Shown: positions 10,802 through 22,765, counted from the first letter of the stretch. The stretch: 64,000 nucleotides of DNA from Chrysomallon squamiferum (GCA_012295275.1 CM022677.1:15660970-15724969), one strand, 5' to 3'. Program-made: numbers and translations. Notes: a model not told the origin generated them from the letters alone.

Positions 10802-12950
10802 CGGAATTTAAGAAAAATAGTAGTTTCTTTGAGAAATTTACAATTTAATTTAAAAAGTTGTATGAATGTAAACTCTGTTAAAGTGTTGTATAGTTAATTA
10901 CATCATAGTGATATAATTAAGTGTACGTAACTAAGAAACATATCTACATAAACAAGTCACTGAAAATAACCATGTTGCCCAAATCCATGTTTTTTTTTTT
11001 TTTAAGTCCACATACACCAGCACTTATCTACTGTTTTACTTTGATCTTACCCATCACTTCCCTGTCCCTAGAGAATTAACCCCTCAAAAATATTCAGCAG
11101 GTCTGTATACCCTCCCTCATCATATATATATAAATGTTAATAATGTTAGTAATAAATTATTTGTAAAGAAAACAAGCACATTGTTGTTTTAAAATCAGTT
11201 TTATTTCGATTAATGGTTACAGAAAGTGGTACATTTTAGTTTTTAAAATTACTTCATAAAATCATTTTATTTCATATAACAATTAATTGTTTACATAAAA
11301 TATAAAAACAGATGCATTAACTTTACATAATTTTATTTTATTTCATTTAATAATAAATTGTTTAAAATAGTAAAAAGAAATAAAATGGTTTTAAAAATTG
11401 CTTTTATTTCATATTTAATGTTTAAACTAAATAATTAAAAACAACAAAGTAATTTATAAAATAGTTTCAGTTTACTCCATTTCATTTAAAGTATTAGTAA
11501 TAAAAATAAGTATTGAGCAGAAAACAAAGACTAAGACTGAATGAATTTTGAAATAAGTTTCATGTTAATATATTTTTCATAATTATGAGAGAGTGGTTTT
11601 TTGTGTTTTTTAATAATTTTTTACTCCTTTTAGTTCTGTTCTTGTTTTATTTATTTATTTATTTGTTTATTATTTTTTTATTTACTAAAGGAGTAATGTT
11701 GTCCTTACTAGTAACATTGGTAACTTAGTAGTCGGAAGTATTTTGGATATACTGTATTTTGCAGTTTCCCATGGGGTTGCTCCTATTTATATATTTTTTT
11801 TTATAATCACAATGAAGCCCATTTTAGGTGTAATAATTTTTGATTTTGATGGTCAGTTACCAGAATGTCTAGATCAAATAATGTAATTAGAGATGGTTTT
11901 TATTTTTATTTATTTTAATGATGATTGTTGTGAGGCTTTATTTGGGTTATCAGATAATTGGTTTGACTAGACACTTAAATGGCTGTAGCAGATGTTACTA
12001 AAGAAAATAAGTGAATGACAAATTAGAGTTAATCAAAATATTTTGAAATGATGGTGTGTTTTGAATTTAAATGCTGGATACTTTTATTTCTCACTGCTCA
12101 ATAACACTGAGTTAAAGTTTTGTTAGCAACAGATAAAACAATTTTTGTCATAGTAACTGATATTGAAAAAGAATAAAAGAATAAATGAAAAATAAACATA
12201 CAAACAAATAGACAATAAATAAATAATAAAATAAAAATGAAATAGATAATAAAATAAACTAAATAAAAATTGATGTTTAAAGTTCATTTTCTGATAATCT
12301 TTCTTCAGAAAATATTCAGTTAGCAAATGACTATAAATCTTTTTACTACAGTATTCAAATATAAATGTTGACAACATTCTTTAGAGATTTGTGTTACAAG
12401 TTACAGAATGACAGGTTGTGTGAGTTTAGTAACTGCAACATAAACATAACATTTGTTTTCAGCTTGCAAGGGTTCAGGAAGTGGAGAATTCATAAACATC
12501 AAAGATTTCAAAGGCTTTTACAACTGTTGATGGGAATCTTCTGATTGTGAGAAATACATTTCTTGGGTTCTTAACTTATTTTTATTTTCAAATCTGTAAA
12601 AGGATTTAAATGGTTTGCACATGCTAGTTTCTCAGAGAGTGAAGGATAACGTGAATATCTGTCAGTATGTGTATACATTTTTCAATATGAGAACGAGAGA
12701 GAGAGAGAGAGTTCTTCCTTTATTTTTGTTTCTTTCAATGAGTGAATAAAATAAAATTGTATAGAAAAAAGTGTGTGTGTGTGTTTGTTTGTGAGACTAA
12801 ATTTGTGACTAACAGTTTCTGTAATTATATCATATTTAACATTTTAATTAATTTTTTTATTATTAATATTATTGTTTTTTATTATTATTGTTGTTGTTGT
12901 TATTATTTTTATTATTATTGTTATTATTATTGTTATTATTGATATTTGTT
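10584..12950. other. AT-rich region, no supported gene
   Basis: Contains poly(A) at 10769-10797, TATATA at 11123-11132, TTTA/TTA microsatellites and a short GA run near 12693-12711. A splice-acceptor-like TTTTCAG at about 12456-12462 precedes a short open stretch, but it could not be linked to a gene. Confidence 0.45.
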
Positions 12951-12953
12951 CAG

Positions 12954-13098
12954 AGACCCACATAGAAACATCCCTGCTCTTCAACGAAGTGAACTATTTG
13001 CACTCAAAGACATTCGTGAAATTAACGAATTTTTCAGCATCCAGTTTGGGACAGAGAACTTCACAGAGATGTCTTTCCTGTTGTCAGAGTTTTGTTAA
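12954..13098 (+). CDS. Possible terminal exon, unknown product
   Basis: After TTTGTTCAG the frame gives DPHRNIPALQRSELFALKDI followed by REINEFFSIQFGTENFTEMS and FLLSEFC, then TAA. Amino-acid usage looks like real protein, unlike the AT-driven frames around it. The polypyrimidine tract is replaced by a (TTA/TTG)n microsatellite at 12875-12945. No upstream exon was identified, so this may be an orphan relic. Family not recognised. Confidence 0.3.
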
Positions 13099-13244
13099 AC
13101 TAGGGTTTATTAATTTAGACATGTCTCAATACTACTAGTATTACTTCAGCCACCATTACTGCTATCATCATCACTGTTTACCTTGTTACCAGGCAAAGAT
13201 GTGTTTGAGTGTGAATGTGAATATGGGTTTGATGTTTTAACTGT

Positions 13245-13520
13245 GAACACAAGGAGCTGGCTGTGAAGTCAGGTGAGACACGACACTGGGTCAAGTCATG
13301 CACGGAGAAACCAGGCTACGTCCACTGTGTTGTTATAAAAGGCCAGCACTTGGTAATTAAGCAGATCAGCCACCTGCCAAACACAACACCGTCCAACAGC
13401 CTCCTGTCAGAATACAGCATCCAACCACTGAAATACAACCTGAAAAATACACACCCTCAACACAGACCACCCCGTCAAGGATCTGGTCCCCGACCAACAA
13501 AGAATAGGGCAACCCTTTAA
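13245..13520 (+). mobile_element. LTR retroelement integrase C-terminal tail, relic
   Basis: The frame reads GETRHWVKSCTEKPGYVHCV, then VIKGQHLVIKQISHL and a Pro/Thr/Ser-rich tail ending at a stop at 13518. The pattern HWV-G/S-(6)-GP/GY-V-C/Y-V, followed by a short loop and a H-x-x-(Q/D)-L-like end, is the chromodomain-less C-terminus of Ty3/gypsy or BEL-type integrases (W-G-V...TGP-SY-V...RH-DQLR). Upstream catalytic parts are missing, so this is a fragment. The short similarity leaves the superfamily open. Confidence 0.45.
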
Positions 13521-13559
13521 ATCACATAGTCTACTAGTATTGAATTTCCTGACAACAGC

Positions 13560-14071
13560 GAGCAAAATCGAAAGGGAAACAGAAATAGGGGAAATGCCAC
13601 TGCTGGCATATCACAAAGAAACAAAACTAGCAATAGACACACCTTTCCTAATCAAAGCAGAAACAGGCACTTGAACATCAAACCACTCATCAAAACTCAC
13701 AAAATCACACTCACCAACAAACTACACAACAACAATCTCACCAAAGCCAGAATTGGTTACTCGACCAACTTAAATGCAATACAATACAAATATCACACAC
13801 CACATCACCCAACTGCAGCTGTGGATTCTCCGAAACCATGAAACACTACTTGTTTCAATGTCAAAATTTCACCAAGGAAAGACAAGCACTACGCAATACA
13901 CTGGAGGAACTAAAAATTGAGTTCATGCTCCAAAACATCTTGGCACCAAACACGAAAGACAGAGAGTTAGTCCTCGCTGTGGTAACAACATACATTCTGA
14001 ACACAAGACACGAACTTGAGACTCTTTTTTTTCTTTTCTTCTTTTTTGACACAAAAACAGACAACAATTGA
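13560..14071 (+). mobile_element. Non-LTR retrotransposon (LINE) ORF2 C-terminus, relic
   Basis: Two frames must be joined: KIERETEIGEMPLLAYHKET at about 13569-13628, then from about 13806 CSCGFSETMKHYLFQCQNFT, KERQALRNTLEELKIEFML and NTKDRELVLAVVTTYI. The C-x-C-x7-H-x4-C finger followed by a helical tail is the signature at the end of jockey/CR1/RTE-like LINE ORF2 proteins, after the reverse transcriptase and RNase H-like regions. Stops between 13676 and 13790 show decay. No poly(A) tail directly follows; an (AAC)n run at about 14384-14400 may be the 3' end. Confidence 0.65.
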
Positions 14072-14400
14072 ATGAATTTATTGGCTTACAGATTGATTGG
14101 TTGAACAGGTAATTGATCTATGGATGGATCGGCTAACTGACAGATCAGTTTGAACAGCCAGTTAAATTAATAATTCAAAACAAAACTATACGAACTTACT
14201 TTCATACCATACTAACCCAGTTACCGGATTTCTGTTATTATTATTTTATTTCTTTTTTTTTAATTTATTTATTTATTTATTTAAATGTACATAATAAATG
14301 TAAATAAGTTAACTGTGCTCATGTCCTTATTCTTAGTGCAGATGTTTATAGCATCTTTTAAATCAATAAAAAGACAATATTCAACAACAACAACAACAAA
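14072..14400. other. LINE 3' flank, A/T-rich
   Basis: TTTA microsatellite near 14262-14285 and (CAA)n at 14384-14400. GATTGATTGGTTGAACAGG-type short repeats near 14090-14160. Confidence 0.4.
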
Positions 14401-14740
14401 AAAGATCAATGTCAAAACAAAACAAAAATAAAATAGAAGTTGTTGGACCAGAGAGACTCAGTCAAGGAAACATCAACAGCAGCCGAGAACAGAACAAACA
14501 AACAGGATGCAACCAACACAGACCTGGTGACGAATACGAGACAAGTGGCGGAAACAACAAGGAGCAGATAACGTCTACGAAACATCGGAACCAACTCATT
14601 ACGATCCAATATGCCGGACACTCCCTTGTGTCCTGCAATTGTAACGAGAACCCACTCTCTTTCCTTACCCAAAACTCTTTTGTGCAACAGGCACGCCCAC
14701 TGACCTGTCTGTCGTAGATGTGCTTCACAACAGCTTGCTC
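14401..14740. other. GC-richer unassigned segment
   Basis: Base composition is clearly higher in GC than the flanks and both strands are open for about 100 codons. Neither frame resembles a known family. Possibly part of a SINE or LTR, but no terminal features were found. Confidence 0.35.
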
Positions 14741-14751
14741 TGATTAGCACG

Positions 14752-14960
14752 TTATTTTTTTTCAACTTCAAGTTCACTTGTATCTGAGTTACCTGAAAGG
14801 TCTTCCAAGCTGGTCCAGAAAATCCTCTGAAATGCTTGATCCAAAGTTTGTGCTGGTGGTATGACAGCTATATTTAAACAACTATCTTGTTTCATGTATG
14901 AGTCATTGTTTCCTACTATTTGTTCAAGTTCAGGCAATTTTGTGGATTTTGTACATTCCC
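14752..14960 (-). pseudogene. Exon relic, inverted copy of 55.5 kb exon
   Basis: Minus strand, after a TTTATTTAG acceptor: KSGLKKG, a frame switch at a GGGG run, then ECTKSTKLPELEQIVGNNDS, YMKQDSCLNIAVIPPAQTL, DQAFQRIFWTSLEDLSGNS and a stop. The first 90 bp and the upstream intron match the plus strand at 55190-55640, so it is a genomic (not RNA-mediated) inverted copy. The 55.5 kb copy diverges earlier. Product not recognised. It neighbours the CAMSAP-like exon at 53.9-54.3 kb and may belong to the same gene. Confidence 0.5.
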
Positions 14961-15540
14961 CTTTTTTAAGCCAGATTTATCTAAATAAACAAATATACAA
15001 AGAAAAATTAATAAAATAAAAATAAAATAACAAAAAATAAAAAATAAGCATAAGTTTATCATTCTAAATCTTAACATACATTATTAAAAAGACTATTTTG
15101 TTTACCCTTTCCAGTTTATGACAATATGATTAATTAAATAATATCTTTGGGAAGAAATATCTCAGTCATGGAAAATTATTATACATTATCAATGAATTAT
15201 ACTTTAACAATGTTTTAATACTGACTTTATTTATCTGGATATGATGGTAACATTCAGAAGAAGCAAAAATAACTTTTAAAAAGACTAATCATTTACCTGC
15301 AGCAAACCTTACAATTAATGAGTTAAGATCTTGATTAAAAACATAATTTTTATAATTGTTCATTACAGAGAACAAAACAAAGAGAATTCTACCATTTTAA
15401 GTAACACTCTGTGAAATAAATATTGCCATCAAATTATTAATAGTGGCTCTTGTCTCTTATAGAAAAAAAAAGTCGCCCATATATTTTAACATCCCAGTCA
15501 CCCAAATGGAACTTTGGTAGCATTTAAATTTCATCATATA
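14961..15540 (-). repeat. Inverted duplicate of 55.18-55.55 kb intron with dispersed repeat
   Basis: The reverse complement reads ACAAGAGCCACTATTAATAA, ATATTTATTTCACAGAG, ATCCAGATAAATAAAGTCAG, TTTTCCATGACTGAGATATT, in the same order as 55205-55400. Its outer part (15450-15540) is also shared with 36.59-36.76 kb. Confidence 0.75.
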
Positions 15541-15830
15541 CTATTATACTATAATCTACATAATACTGATGCTGACATCTGTTTTAAAAATATTATTTTA
15601 TCAAGTTCCGCTATGTTTGTGTAAGTCATAACTTTATTATAAAACTGTTAAGGTTTATTATGACAAAAAAGTACAGAAGTTGGTAAAATTTTAAATTTAT
15701 TTAAAAAAATATATATTTCCTTAATTGTTAGAATCATCGAGTGTTAAAAAACTATGATATAAAAATAGTTTAGTCTTAACACAAAAATTAATAATAATAA
15801 TAATAATAATAATATGATAATAATTTCAGC

Positions 15831-15944
15831 TTAGATGCTCATTACTAAGAACTGACAGGTAATAATTTGAAAAGATTGTTCACATTCTGTGTATTGCCTT
15901 GACATCTCCAGAGCTTTTCCAAATGGTGCAGTTGTTGCATAACC
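15831..15944 (-). CDS. Candidate terminal exon
   Basis: After TCCTAAAG, 38 codons: GYATTAPFGKALEMSRQYTE CEQSFQIITCQFLVMSI and TAA at 15831-15833. It has no clear transmembrane span, so if this is the true end, the protein lacks an ordinary KASH anchor. Confidence 0.3.
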   Translation of the reverse strand, partial: GYATTAPFGKALEMSRQYTECEQSFQIITCQFLVMSI

Positions 15945-16510
15945 CTTTAGGAAAGAAAGAAAATAAAAGAAAACATGAAATTACATTCCTTTATAAAATG
16001 ATGTTATCAACATTTCATATTTAAAATGATTATACACAGATAAAAGCTGAAGATAACCGTAACATATTAACTAAGATGTTTGTTGTCTTTTTAAACATTT
16101 TCTCTATTAAATGTTAAATTCACCATCTATAAATATAATCATAAAACAGCTATATTGTTGATAAGAAAACAGGAGAGTGAGAATAAATAAATATATGTGT
16201 AATCCACCAGACTAGTTAATATTCTCAGTGATACCAATGTGTGAAGTCAACTCAGAAAGTGAAGGTGTGTTTGTTATAGATCTAAAAAGTTAACAAATCT
16301 TCTGAATGCCCACAATGATTTAGTTTTAAATATCTAAGAACAATTTGATATTAAAAGAAATAAATCATCAAAAGTTAAAATATATATTAATAATAACAAA
16401 AACAAATAACTAAAAACAACAGATCTCTTGTTGGTCTTTATCCACAAAAGCAATACATTTTTCTCCTCTATCATTACATCCATACAAAACTTAATTAAAA
16501 CTTTACTTAC

Positions 16511-16540
16511 ATTTTCAATGCAACCATTTTCTGCAGTTTT
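16511..16540 (-). CDS. Candidate 30-nt microexon
   Basis: Between TTTCAG and GTAAGT, encodes KTAENGCIEN in phase 0 and joins the 15.8 kb exon in frame. Phase to the exon before does not match as the sequence stands. Confidence 0.3.
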
Positions 16541-17149
16541 CTGAAAGACAAATAACAGGGTAATAAATCTAATAAGTTAGTAAGTAATTTTAAATTACTA
16601 AGAATGACTAAGAAATGTATTTAAAATAATTTTAAAAGTAATAGTTAAAAAGAAATAATCATTAACACAAACTGAAGTGTGTCAAAAATGAATGAACTGA
16701 TGCTGTTTTCAATAAACACTTTCTCCATAGCTAGCGTTACAAAAAATATATGTCTAGAGGTGTGTGTATATATAAAAACAAAGCAAAAAAACATTACTGT
16801 ATTGGATATTTAAATACAACATATTCTTTTGATGGTTTAAACAAATTATAATTGGGATAAAAAATTATGGCTATATATGTATTATAATCTGGATTTAGAA
16901 ATAAAGAAATAAAATTCAATTTAACAAAAAAGGTTGATAAAATTGTGTGTATACACTTGTTTTTGCTCCAATGAGTGGCAATAAAAACATTTTTTAGTCC
17001 TTTTTACTAAAAGCTCATAGAAATGACAATGTTTCCCATCAATGCAATAACTATCACAATGGAACTAACCTTAAACCTTTAGAGTCACAAAGATCAACAG
17101 TTCAAATACTACAGAAAGTTTCTACACCAATATTTGCTCTCCTGGAATA

Positions 17150-17980
17150 ACCATTAAATAATTATAGAAACACTATTAAAACCTGTAACTATGAAGTTGT
17201 TTATATGTTAAAATGAAGACAAACATTAAAGAAAGAAAGAAAACAGAGAAAAATGATTTTTAGCATGTTTGAAGTCATGTTAAAAAAGCTTAATATAGTA
17301 TGATGACAAAAGCTTCTTAACTTAATTTTTTAATAAACTTTCACAACTGTTTAAGAAAATTGTGTAAAATCTTTATTAACTGGAAATGTATCTAATTCCA
17401 AAAACTGGCTTTATAATGGTGCAAATAAATCAGGAAATTAAAATAAAAATTAGCAAAACAATAATAGAGATAAAATGATAATAATAATAATAATAAAGAA
17501 AAAGAAAAGAAAGACGGAAAAAGTAAAAGAAAAATTGAACCAAAAAAACAACAAAAAGCCCAGTAACAAAGAAAGAAATAGAAAGAACACTTAGCTAGCG
17601 TGTCAAAGTATTTTGGCATTGTGGTGTTTATTACGTGTAAACACTGCTATCGTCACCTTGACCATCACAGTGACCAGTGTCCTCCTTGATCAAGGTTGAT
17701 AATTTTATTGATTCTGTGAAAACGTAAGTTTTATGTTATTCAAGAGTGCGCCTAGAAAAATAAATTACTTAGGAAAACAAAAAAAGGGACAGATGCAGAA
17801 AAGAATATCAATTTTAAGGATTACATTCTGTTAGAAATATAATAATACCAAACATTTAGTGCAAAACTACTTAAATTTCTATAAATAAAAATAAGAGGAA
17901 TTTTAAAGACCAAATTATTCCTAGGAAAAACATAATTAAAATATCAATAAAACTCCATTTTAATTAACACACTGTACTAC
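17150..17980. other. Intron or AT-rich spacer
   Basis: Includes (AAT)n near 17480 and short A-rich runs. No exon seen. Confidence 0.4.
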
Positions 17981-18038
17981 TTTGCATTTGAAACTAAATT
18001 ATACCTTAACATTAACATATCTAAATTTAAAGTCTTAC

Positions 18039-18381
18039 CTGCTGTCTTACTCTGGTATTTATCATTTGCTGTCACTGCTTTAAAACTGTAGCGTCTTATG
18101 CCAGAAGATGAATCTGTTTCTTCTTTGTCACCACAGTTCAAGGTTATGGTGCTGTTCCCTTGTCTCATATCTTGAACAGTGCTTTGGTGATAGCTTGTGA
18201 GTATTCCATTGTGTTGGTACTACTGCAGGTAGTAAGGTTTGCATTATGAACCAGTCCAGACTGACACCTCTGATGGGCAGGACAGGGTACAGTATGGCAG
18301 AAGCTTACTGACTGATTCAAGTCAAATGAATGGTGGTTTAAGCTTTTTCACTTTTTCTTGACCTTGGATAATTTCTATCAC
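18039..18381 (-). pseudogene. KASH5-like large exon, frameshifted
   Basis: Starts in phase after TTTCAG: VIEIIQGQEKVKKLKPPFI then TGA at 18322. Shifting at an A5 run gives LNHHSFDLNQSVSFCHTVPC and TTCSSTNTMEYSQAITKALF. Shifting again near 18172 gives MRQGNSTITLNCGDKEETDS SSGIRRYSFKAVTANDKYQ and a GTAAGA donor. If the first TGA is real, the protein simply ends here. Confidence 0.4.
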
Positions 18382-18742
18382 CTGAAATTAACATTAAAAG
18401 ATTAATGTTTATTAGCCACAGGCTTTGGTGTTAAAAATGTTAAAATATATTAACTTGAGACATTTTTCATTATAAATTTTCTTCTATTTGTCTGCTATTT
18501 TCTAGCTATCAATCTGTAATGGTAACAGTGAAAACAATGTATTTTATGTATCTATATTATGATAATTTACAAAGAATTCTAATTTTTTTAAAATTTGCAT
18601 TAAAATATATATGAATGGGTTGGAATGACTTAGGAACTACTTTAAATCAAGTTTTCATTAATATGATGTGACTGGAGAAATGTTAATTGATTTGATTCTG
18701 TTTTATTTTCCCTCTCACTAAGTATATAACAATTTTATTTAC

Positions 18743-18826
18743 CAAAACAGGTGAACTGGGGATACATGTTGGTGGGTGGTGTTGCCTGCACATCCCTCCT
18801 AACTCCAGTGACATCGGCTTTCCTTT
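18743..18826 (-). CDS. KASH5-like exon: Pro/His-rich segment
   Basis: 84 nt, phase 0 to 0, between TTATACAG and GTAAAT. Encodes KGKPMSLELGGMCRQHHPPT CIPSSPVL. Confidence 0.5.
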
Positions 18827-19207
18827 CTGTATAAATAAAATTTCAAAATATAATAAAATAAACATATCATATAGATAAATAAAAAATGAAACAATATAAA
18901 ACACCTACTCAAAAACATTATTTATGAATATATATAAGTCTTCAAGTTCAAACTCATGTAAATAATAAATATAATAATTATGCCTTCTTGTAAAGTGACA
19001 TTAAACACAAATAGAAAAATTATCTTAAAGATCTACTAACATGAATCTAATTTAATCTGAATGAAAAACAAACATTTTACAATTTTTAAAACATAATTTA
19101 ATTATAAAGGTAACATTTCCAAACACTCATCTGACTGCATTGTTTTATTTCACAGCTTTATTTCATACTTTCTTATCATCCTATTAATAATATGAATTAA
19201 TACAAAC

Positions 19208-19315
19208 CAGGACATCAGGAGCTGCCTGACTGTTTGCTAGTCTGCTTTTAAGAGATGCTATCTCTTTAGCAATTTTAACTTTCAGTTCATCAGTTGTTAA
19301 ACCAGAGATAGTGTT
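19208..19315 (-). CDS. KASH5-like exon: second short coil
   Basis: 108 nt, phase 0 to 0, between TTTTCTAG and GTTTGT. Encodes NTISGLTTDELKVKIAKEIA SLKSRLANSQAAPDVL, a short amphipathic helix. Confidence 0.6.
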
Positions 19316-20236
19316 CTAGAAAAATAGATAGGTTAGACAAATATATTCAAAACAATTTATTATTACTTTATTATTATTATTCGTATTACTATTTAATCGA
19401 TGTTTTTATATTTTCTTTTCAGCCTGAGAATAAACTATAATATTATCAGCATTTTTTTTTTTCATTTTTTTTTTATTATTAATTTGTTATTAAAATATCT
19501 TTTGACACAAAAAGCTGGTTTCAGTGATGAGACTTTCAGAAAAACATCTGTGTTCTTTATGGATCTAGATCAAATTTTATGTTATTACAATTTATTCTGT
19601 AGGAAATGTACTGGATTTAATCTGTAAAATATGTTACAAAAATATATATACACTTGTGCATTAGTTTTGATTACTTGCTTACAGACTGACATAAATGACT
19701 AACCAATACCTGAACCAAAAAATATATATGAACTCTAAAGGTGTCTTGCTTATTACTGACAAATTCATATTTTTGTTATATCACTATATACTGTTTTCTT
19801 TAAACACAGTCTTATGTACGAAGAATCCCTTTAAAAATTACCTTACACACATTTTGATATTAAATAGAATTAATGACAAATCTAAGAATTTTTTTTTTTT
19901 ACTGTTTCTTCTTTTTATTTTTTCTTCATCAGATATTGATGAACTGTCATAAAAAAGAAAATGTTTTTTTTTTGCTATCACTGAATAAAACAATGAATAG
20001 AAAGATTTTTTTTGGTTTATTTTTTTACTGCTGTGATGGTTTCTTTTTATTATTATTTTGTGGAAATAACTATCACCTTTATGAAATACCTGACAAATTG
20101 TAATCATGTTTATTTCCTGTATAGTGGCAAAAATAATCAAGTTATAAATTAACATAGTAAAAAAAATCAAAGAATAAGACATGGTTTCAGTTGTACTTAT
20201 TGAAGTCTAAGTTTTCACTTCTACAAGTTAACCAAC

Positions 20237-20335
20237 CTGATAATCCATACATCCTGTATCAAAATCTTGGTGGACCAATTTCCAAATGTCCTGCAAGTCA
20301 TACTGCCTGACTCTTTTCTCTTTCAATACATTTTC
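20237..20335 (-). CDS. KASH5-like exon: end of coiled coil
   Basis: 99 nt, phase 0 to 0, between TTTGCAG and GTTGGT. Encodes ENVLKEKRVRQYDLQDIWKL VHQDFDTGCMDYQ. Confidence 0.65.
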
Positions 20336-20701
20336 CTGCAAACAAAATTACATCTTCTACAACACTGATCACCTCTTATATAATAAACTTGCAAATGGCC
20401 AATGTACGATGATGTATTTAATGAAGGCAAAGTTGCAAAAGAAAAAAAGTCAAAGTAAACCTGCCTGTAATCGTGTCAACTGAAAAAGATATAAATGTAA
20501 GGCATTCAGCAGGTTTTCAGTTATTTAGGAATTTTTTGTTAATCTAAACTGTTTATATTATTTCTGATCAGATTGAAATTATGGCAGATAAATTATCAAA
20601 CCAAAATTTGTGTGTTTTTATTTTTAAGATACTGATGTATGATGGAAGAATGAATGCGTCCATTAAGTTCAAGAAAAAATATATATTAGAACTGAACTAA
20701 C

Positions 20702-20762
20702 TTCTAATTCGGAACATATTTCCTTCTCTCTCTCCAGTGTTTCTTGCAGCTGGCAGATGTCA
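20702..20762 (-). CDS. KASH5-like exon: coiled coil
   Basis: 61 nt between AAAATTAG and GTTAGT. Encodes DICQLQETLEREKEICSELE with perfect phase to both sides. Its acceptor is inside a 20-bp direct duplication (20761-20800), so a second, upstream AG copy exists. Confidence 0.65.
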
Positions 20763-20800
20763 CTAATTTTTCAAAAGAGTCACTAATTTTTCAAAAGAGT
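20761..20800. repeat. 20-bp direct duplication at a splice acceptor
   Basis: TCACTAATTTTTCAAAAGAG occurs twice in tandem; on minus it duplicates the AG acceptor of the 20702-20762 exon. Confidence 0.9.
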
Positions 20801-21020
20801 ACCATATTTAGAAAAAAATGAGGTTTAATTAAAACAATAACAGCATTTCTTAAACAAAATCTAAACAAATTATTTACATTCTGTTTCTAATATACATTAT
20901 TCTAATGAAAAAGCTAGGAAAAGTATTTTATAAAAATATTTCTAAGGATTTGTTAGTTTAACCAACTGTAAATTCCATTAACAAAGTTAAGTAATTTAGC
21001 TTAGACACAGAACTACTTAA

Positions 21021-21085
21021 ATAATAAAATAAAATAAAATGATATAAAATAAAATAAAATAAAATAAAATAAAATAAAATAAATA
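21021..21085. repeat. (AAAAT)n pentanucleotide repeat
   Basis: About a dozen AAAAT units, one interrupted by GATATAAAAT. Confidence 0.95.
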
Positions 21086-21494
21086 TTCACAACCTTGAGC
21101 GCTACAGTATTTTTCACCAAGTTGTTTACTGGCTCTGAAAAACACAGAACAGAAAAATATTTTTATTTAATATTTCATAAAACCATACTAAACTTGTATT
21201 TATATATGTGTCACTGATTATGATGTAACAACAATAATGTATACAGTTCCTTATTTGCCTAGTGGCAGAGAGAACAAAACCTGACAATTCAAAACCAAAG
21301 CATATTTTTTTCTGTAATCATTTATCTTTTTCTCCAAAGTAAACCTGTTTTACCAAAATAAGTTTTTATTTGTGAGGCTTACTGCCGAAGAGTGAAAAAT
21401 TATTATCAAAAAACAAATGCTAAAGACAATGACATTAATGCTATAAGGCAAGTTATAAATATAAAGACTACTAACCTTGTTAAATTTTCAATAC

Positions 21495-21592
21495 TGCAAC
21501 AGTTTGCTTTCAGTTTGCAAATCTTTTATTTCTTTTCTTTTTTCGGCGAGTCCTTGAGAACTTTCCACAAGCTGACCTCTCAGTTGCTCAAT
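21495..21592 (-). CDS. KASH5-like exon: coiled coil
   Basis: 98 nt. Encodes IEQLRGQLVESSQGLAEKRK EIKDLQTESKLL, ending CA before GTATTG. This donor avoids the TGA that follows and puts the next exon in phase (CA + T = His). Confidence 0.6.
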
Positions 21593-22081
21593 CTGAAAAT
21601 TAAAATCATTATTGCAAAGTTATTATTGAAGAAAACAAAGTATCAAATATATATCATAAACATGTTATTTACTGCTCCAGACTTTTTCTGCTGAATCAGT
21701 CCTACTTTAATGTACAAAGACACCAGATGCTCAAATCATTCATAAGATGAAATTTTTTAAACTGCATATGTTCTTAACTTGAACCCCACCTATAGATATC
21801 AATAAAAACTGCTACAGCTGATGTTAATCACGCCCGCTACAGCATTCTGGCATATATTATGTAATAAGAATACAATTTGATTTCTTCTACTTAAATCCTA
21901 GTACGTTTTAATAAAGTATGGTAATTTCCAAGTAATAATAATTATTTTATTTATTCAGAAAGGAAATAATACTTCATTTATTTAGTTGTTATTGTTTGTT
22001 TTTTTGTTTTTTAACTTTATATTTTTTTAGATACATTTTTAGATAAATAGAAAACTATATTTTAAAGAAAACATTCCATAC

Positions 22082-22233
22082 CTCTTGAAGTAATTGCTGA
22101 GTTTGGAATCTCTCTGCTGACAACAATTCTTCCAGTAACAGAATTTAGTTCTCATTAGTCACATCTTTTTCATCAGCACTAATTTTTATTTCTTCTGAAA
22201 GGTCACAGATTCTTCTGAGATTTCCATTTTCAA
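22082..22233 (-). CDS. KASH5-like exon: coiled coil with in-frame TAA
   Basis: 152 nt. Encodes VENGNLRRICDLSEEIKISA DEKDVTNEN, TAA at 22145-22147, then ILLLEELLSAERFQTQQLLQ E. The heptads continue unbroken past the stop, so a GAA-to-TAA change is the simplest cause. Confidence 0.6.
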
Positions 22234-22355
22234 CTATATTAAAAATTAAGTGTAAAATTACCACATAATAATCTTAATAGGAATAAAATACTTTAAGTCT
22301 TAATATAAATAATATATAGTTATTGTTTTTATAATGAAAATATATGTGTTCTTAC

Positions 22356-22393
22356 CTTCCAACCTGTTCAGTACGGTAACTATCTGCTTGTAA
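22356..22393 (-). CDS. KASH5-like exon: coiled-coil start
   Basis: 38-nt small exon between TTTTACAG and GTAAGA. Encodes SYKQIVTVLNRLE, a heptad-like start of the coiled coil. Confidence 0.6.
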
Positions 22394-22765
22394 CTGTAAA
22401 ATAAAATAGTATTAGATTAGCATTTCTGTCTTCTAGTACTGGAACTTTTAATAATAATTTAAACATCAACAATAATTTAAACACTATCAGTTTTGCCCAC
22501 ATCTCACTTCAAAAAATGTAAAGAAACAAATGTTAAATTAACTGCTAAAGAAAAAAGATTACAGTAATTAAAAAAAGAAAAACAAAAAGCAACACATATA
22601 ATACATTATTGCTTAGAATTAATCATGGTTCAAACTTATTTCAAGATACTGATTATGTTGTAAAACTATGTGAATGGAAATTCAAGACTCATCAGAACAA
22701 AAATCTATCAGAGAGAGAGATAAATGTGGACAAAAACATAATTTTAATTATTTAGTATATTTCAC

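Noticed and set aside
14412-14777. 121-codon minus-strand frame, and 102 codons on plus
   Set aside because: Both strands are open by composition, with no family pattern or splice sites.
21094-21134. Possible 41-nt exon of the KASH5-like gene (TTTTTCAG / GTTGTG)
   Set aside because: Including it breaks the phase; skipping it joins 21495-21592 to 20702-20762 perfectly.
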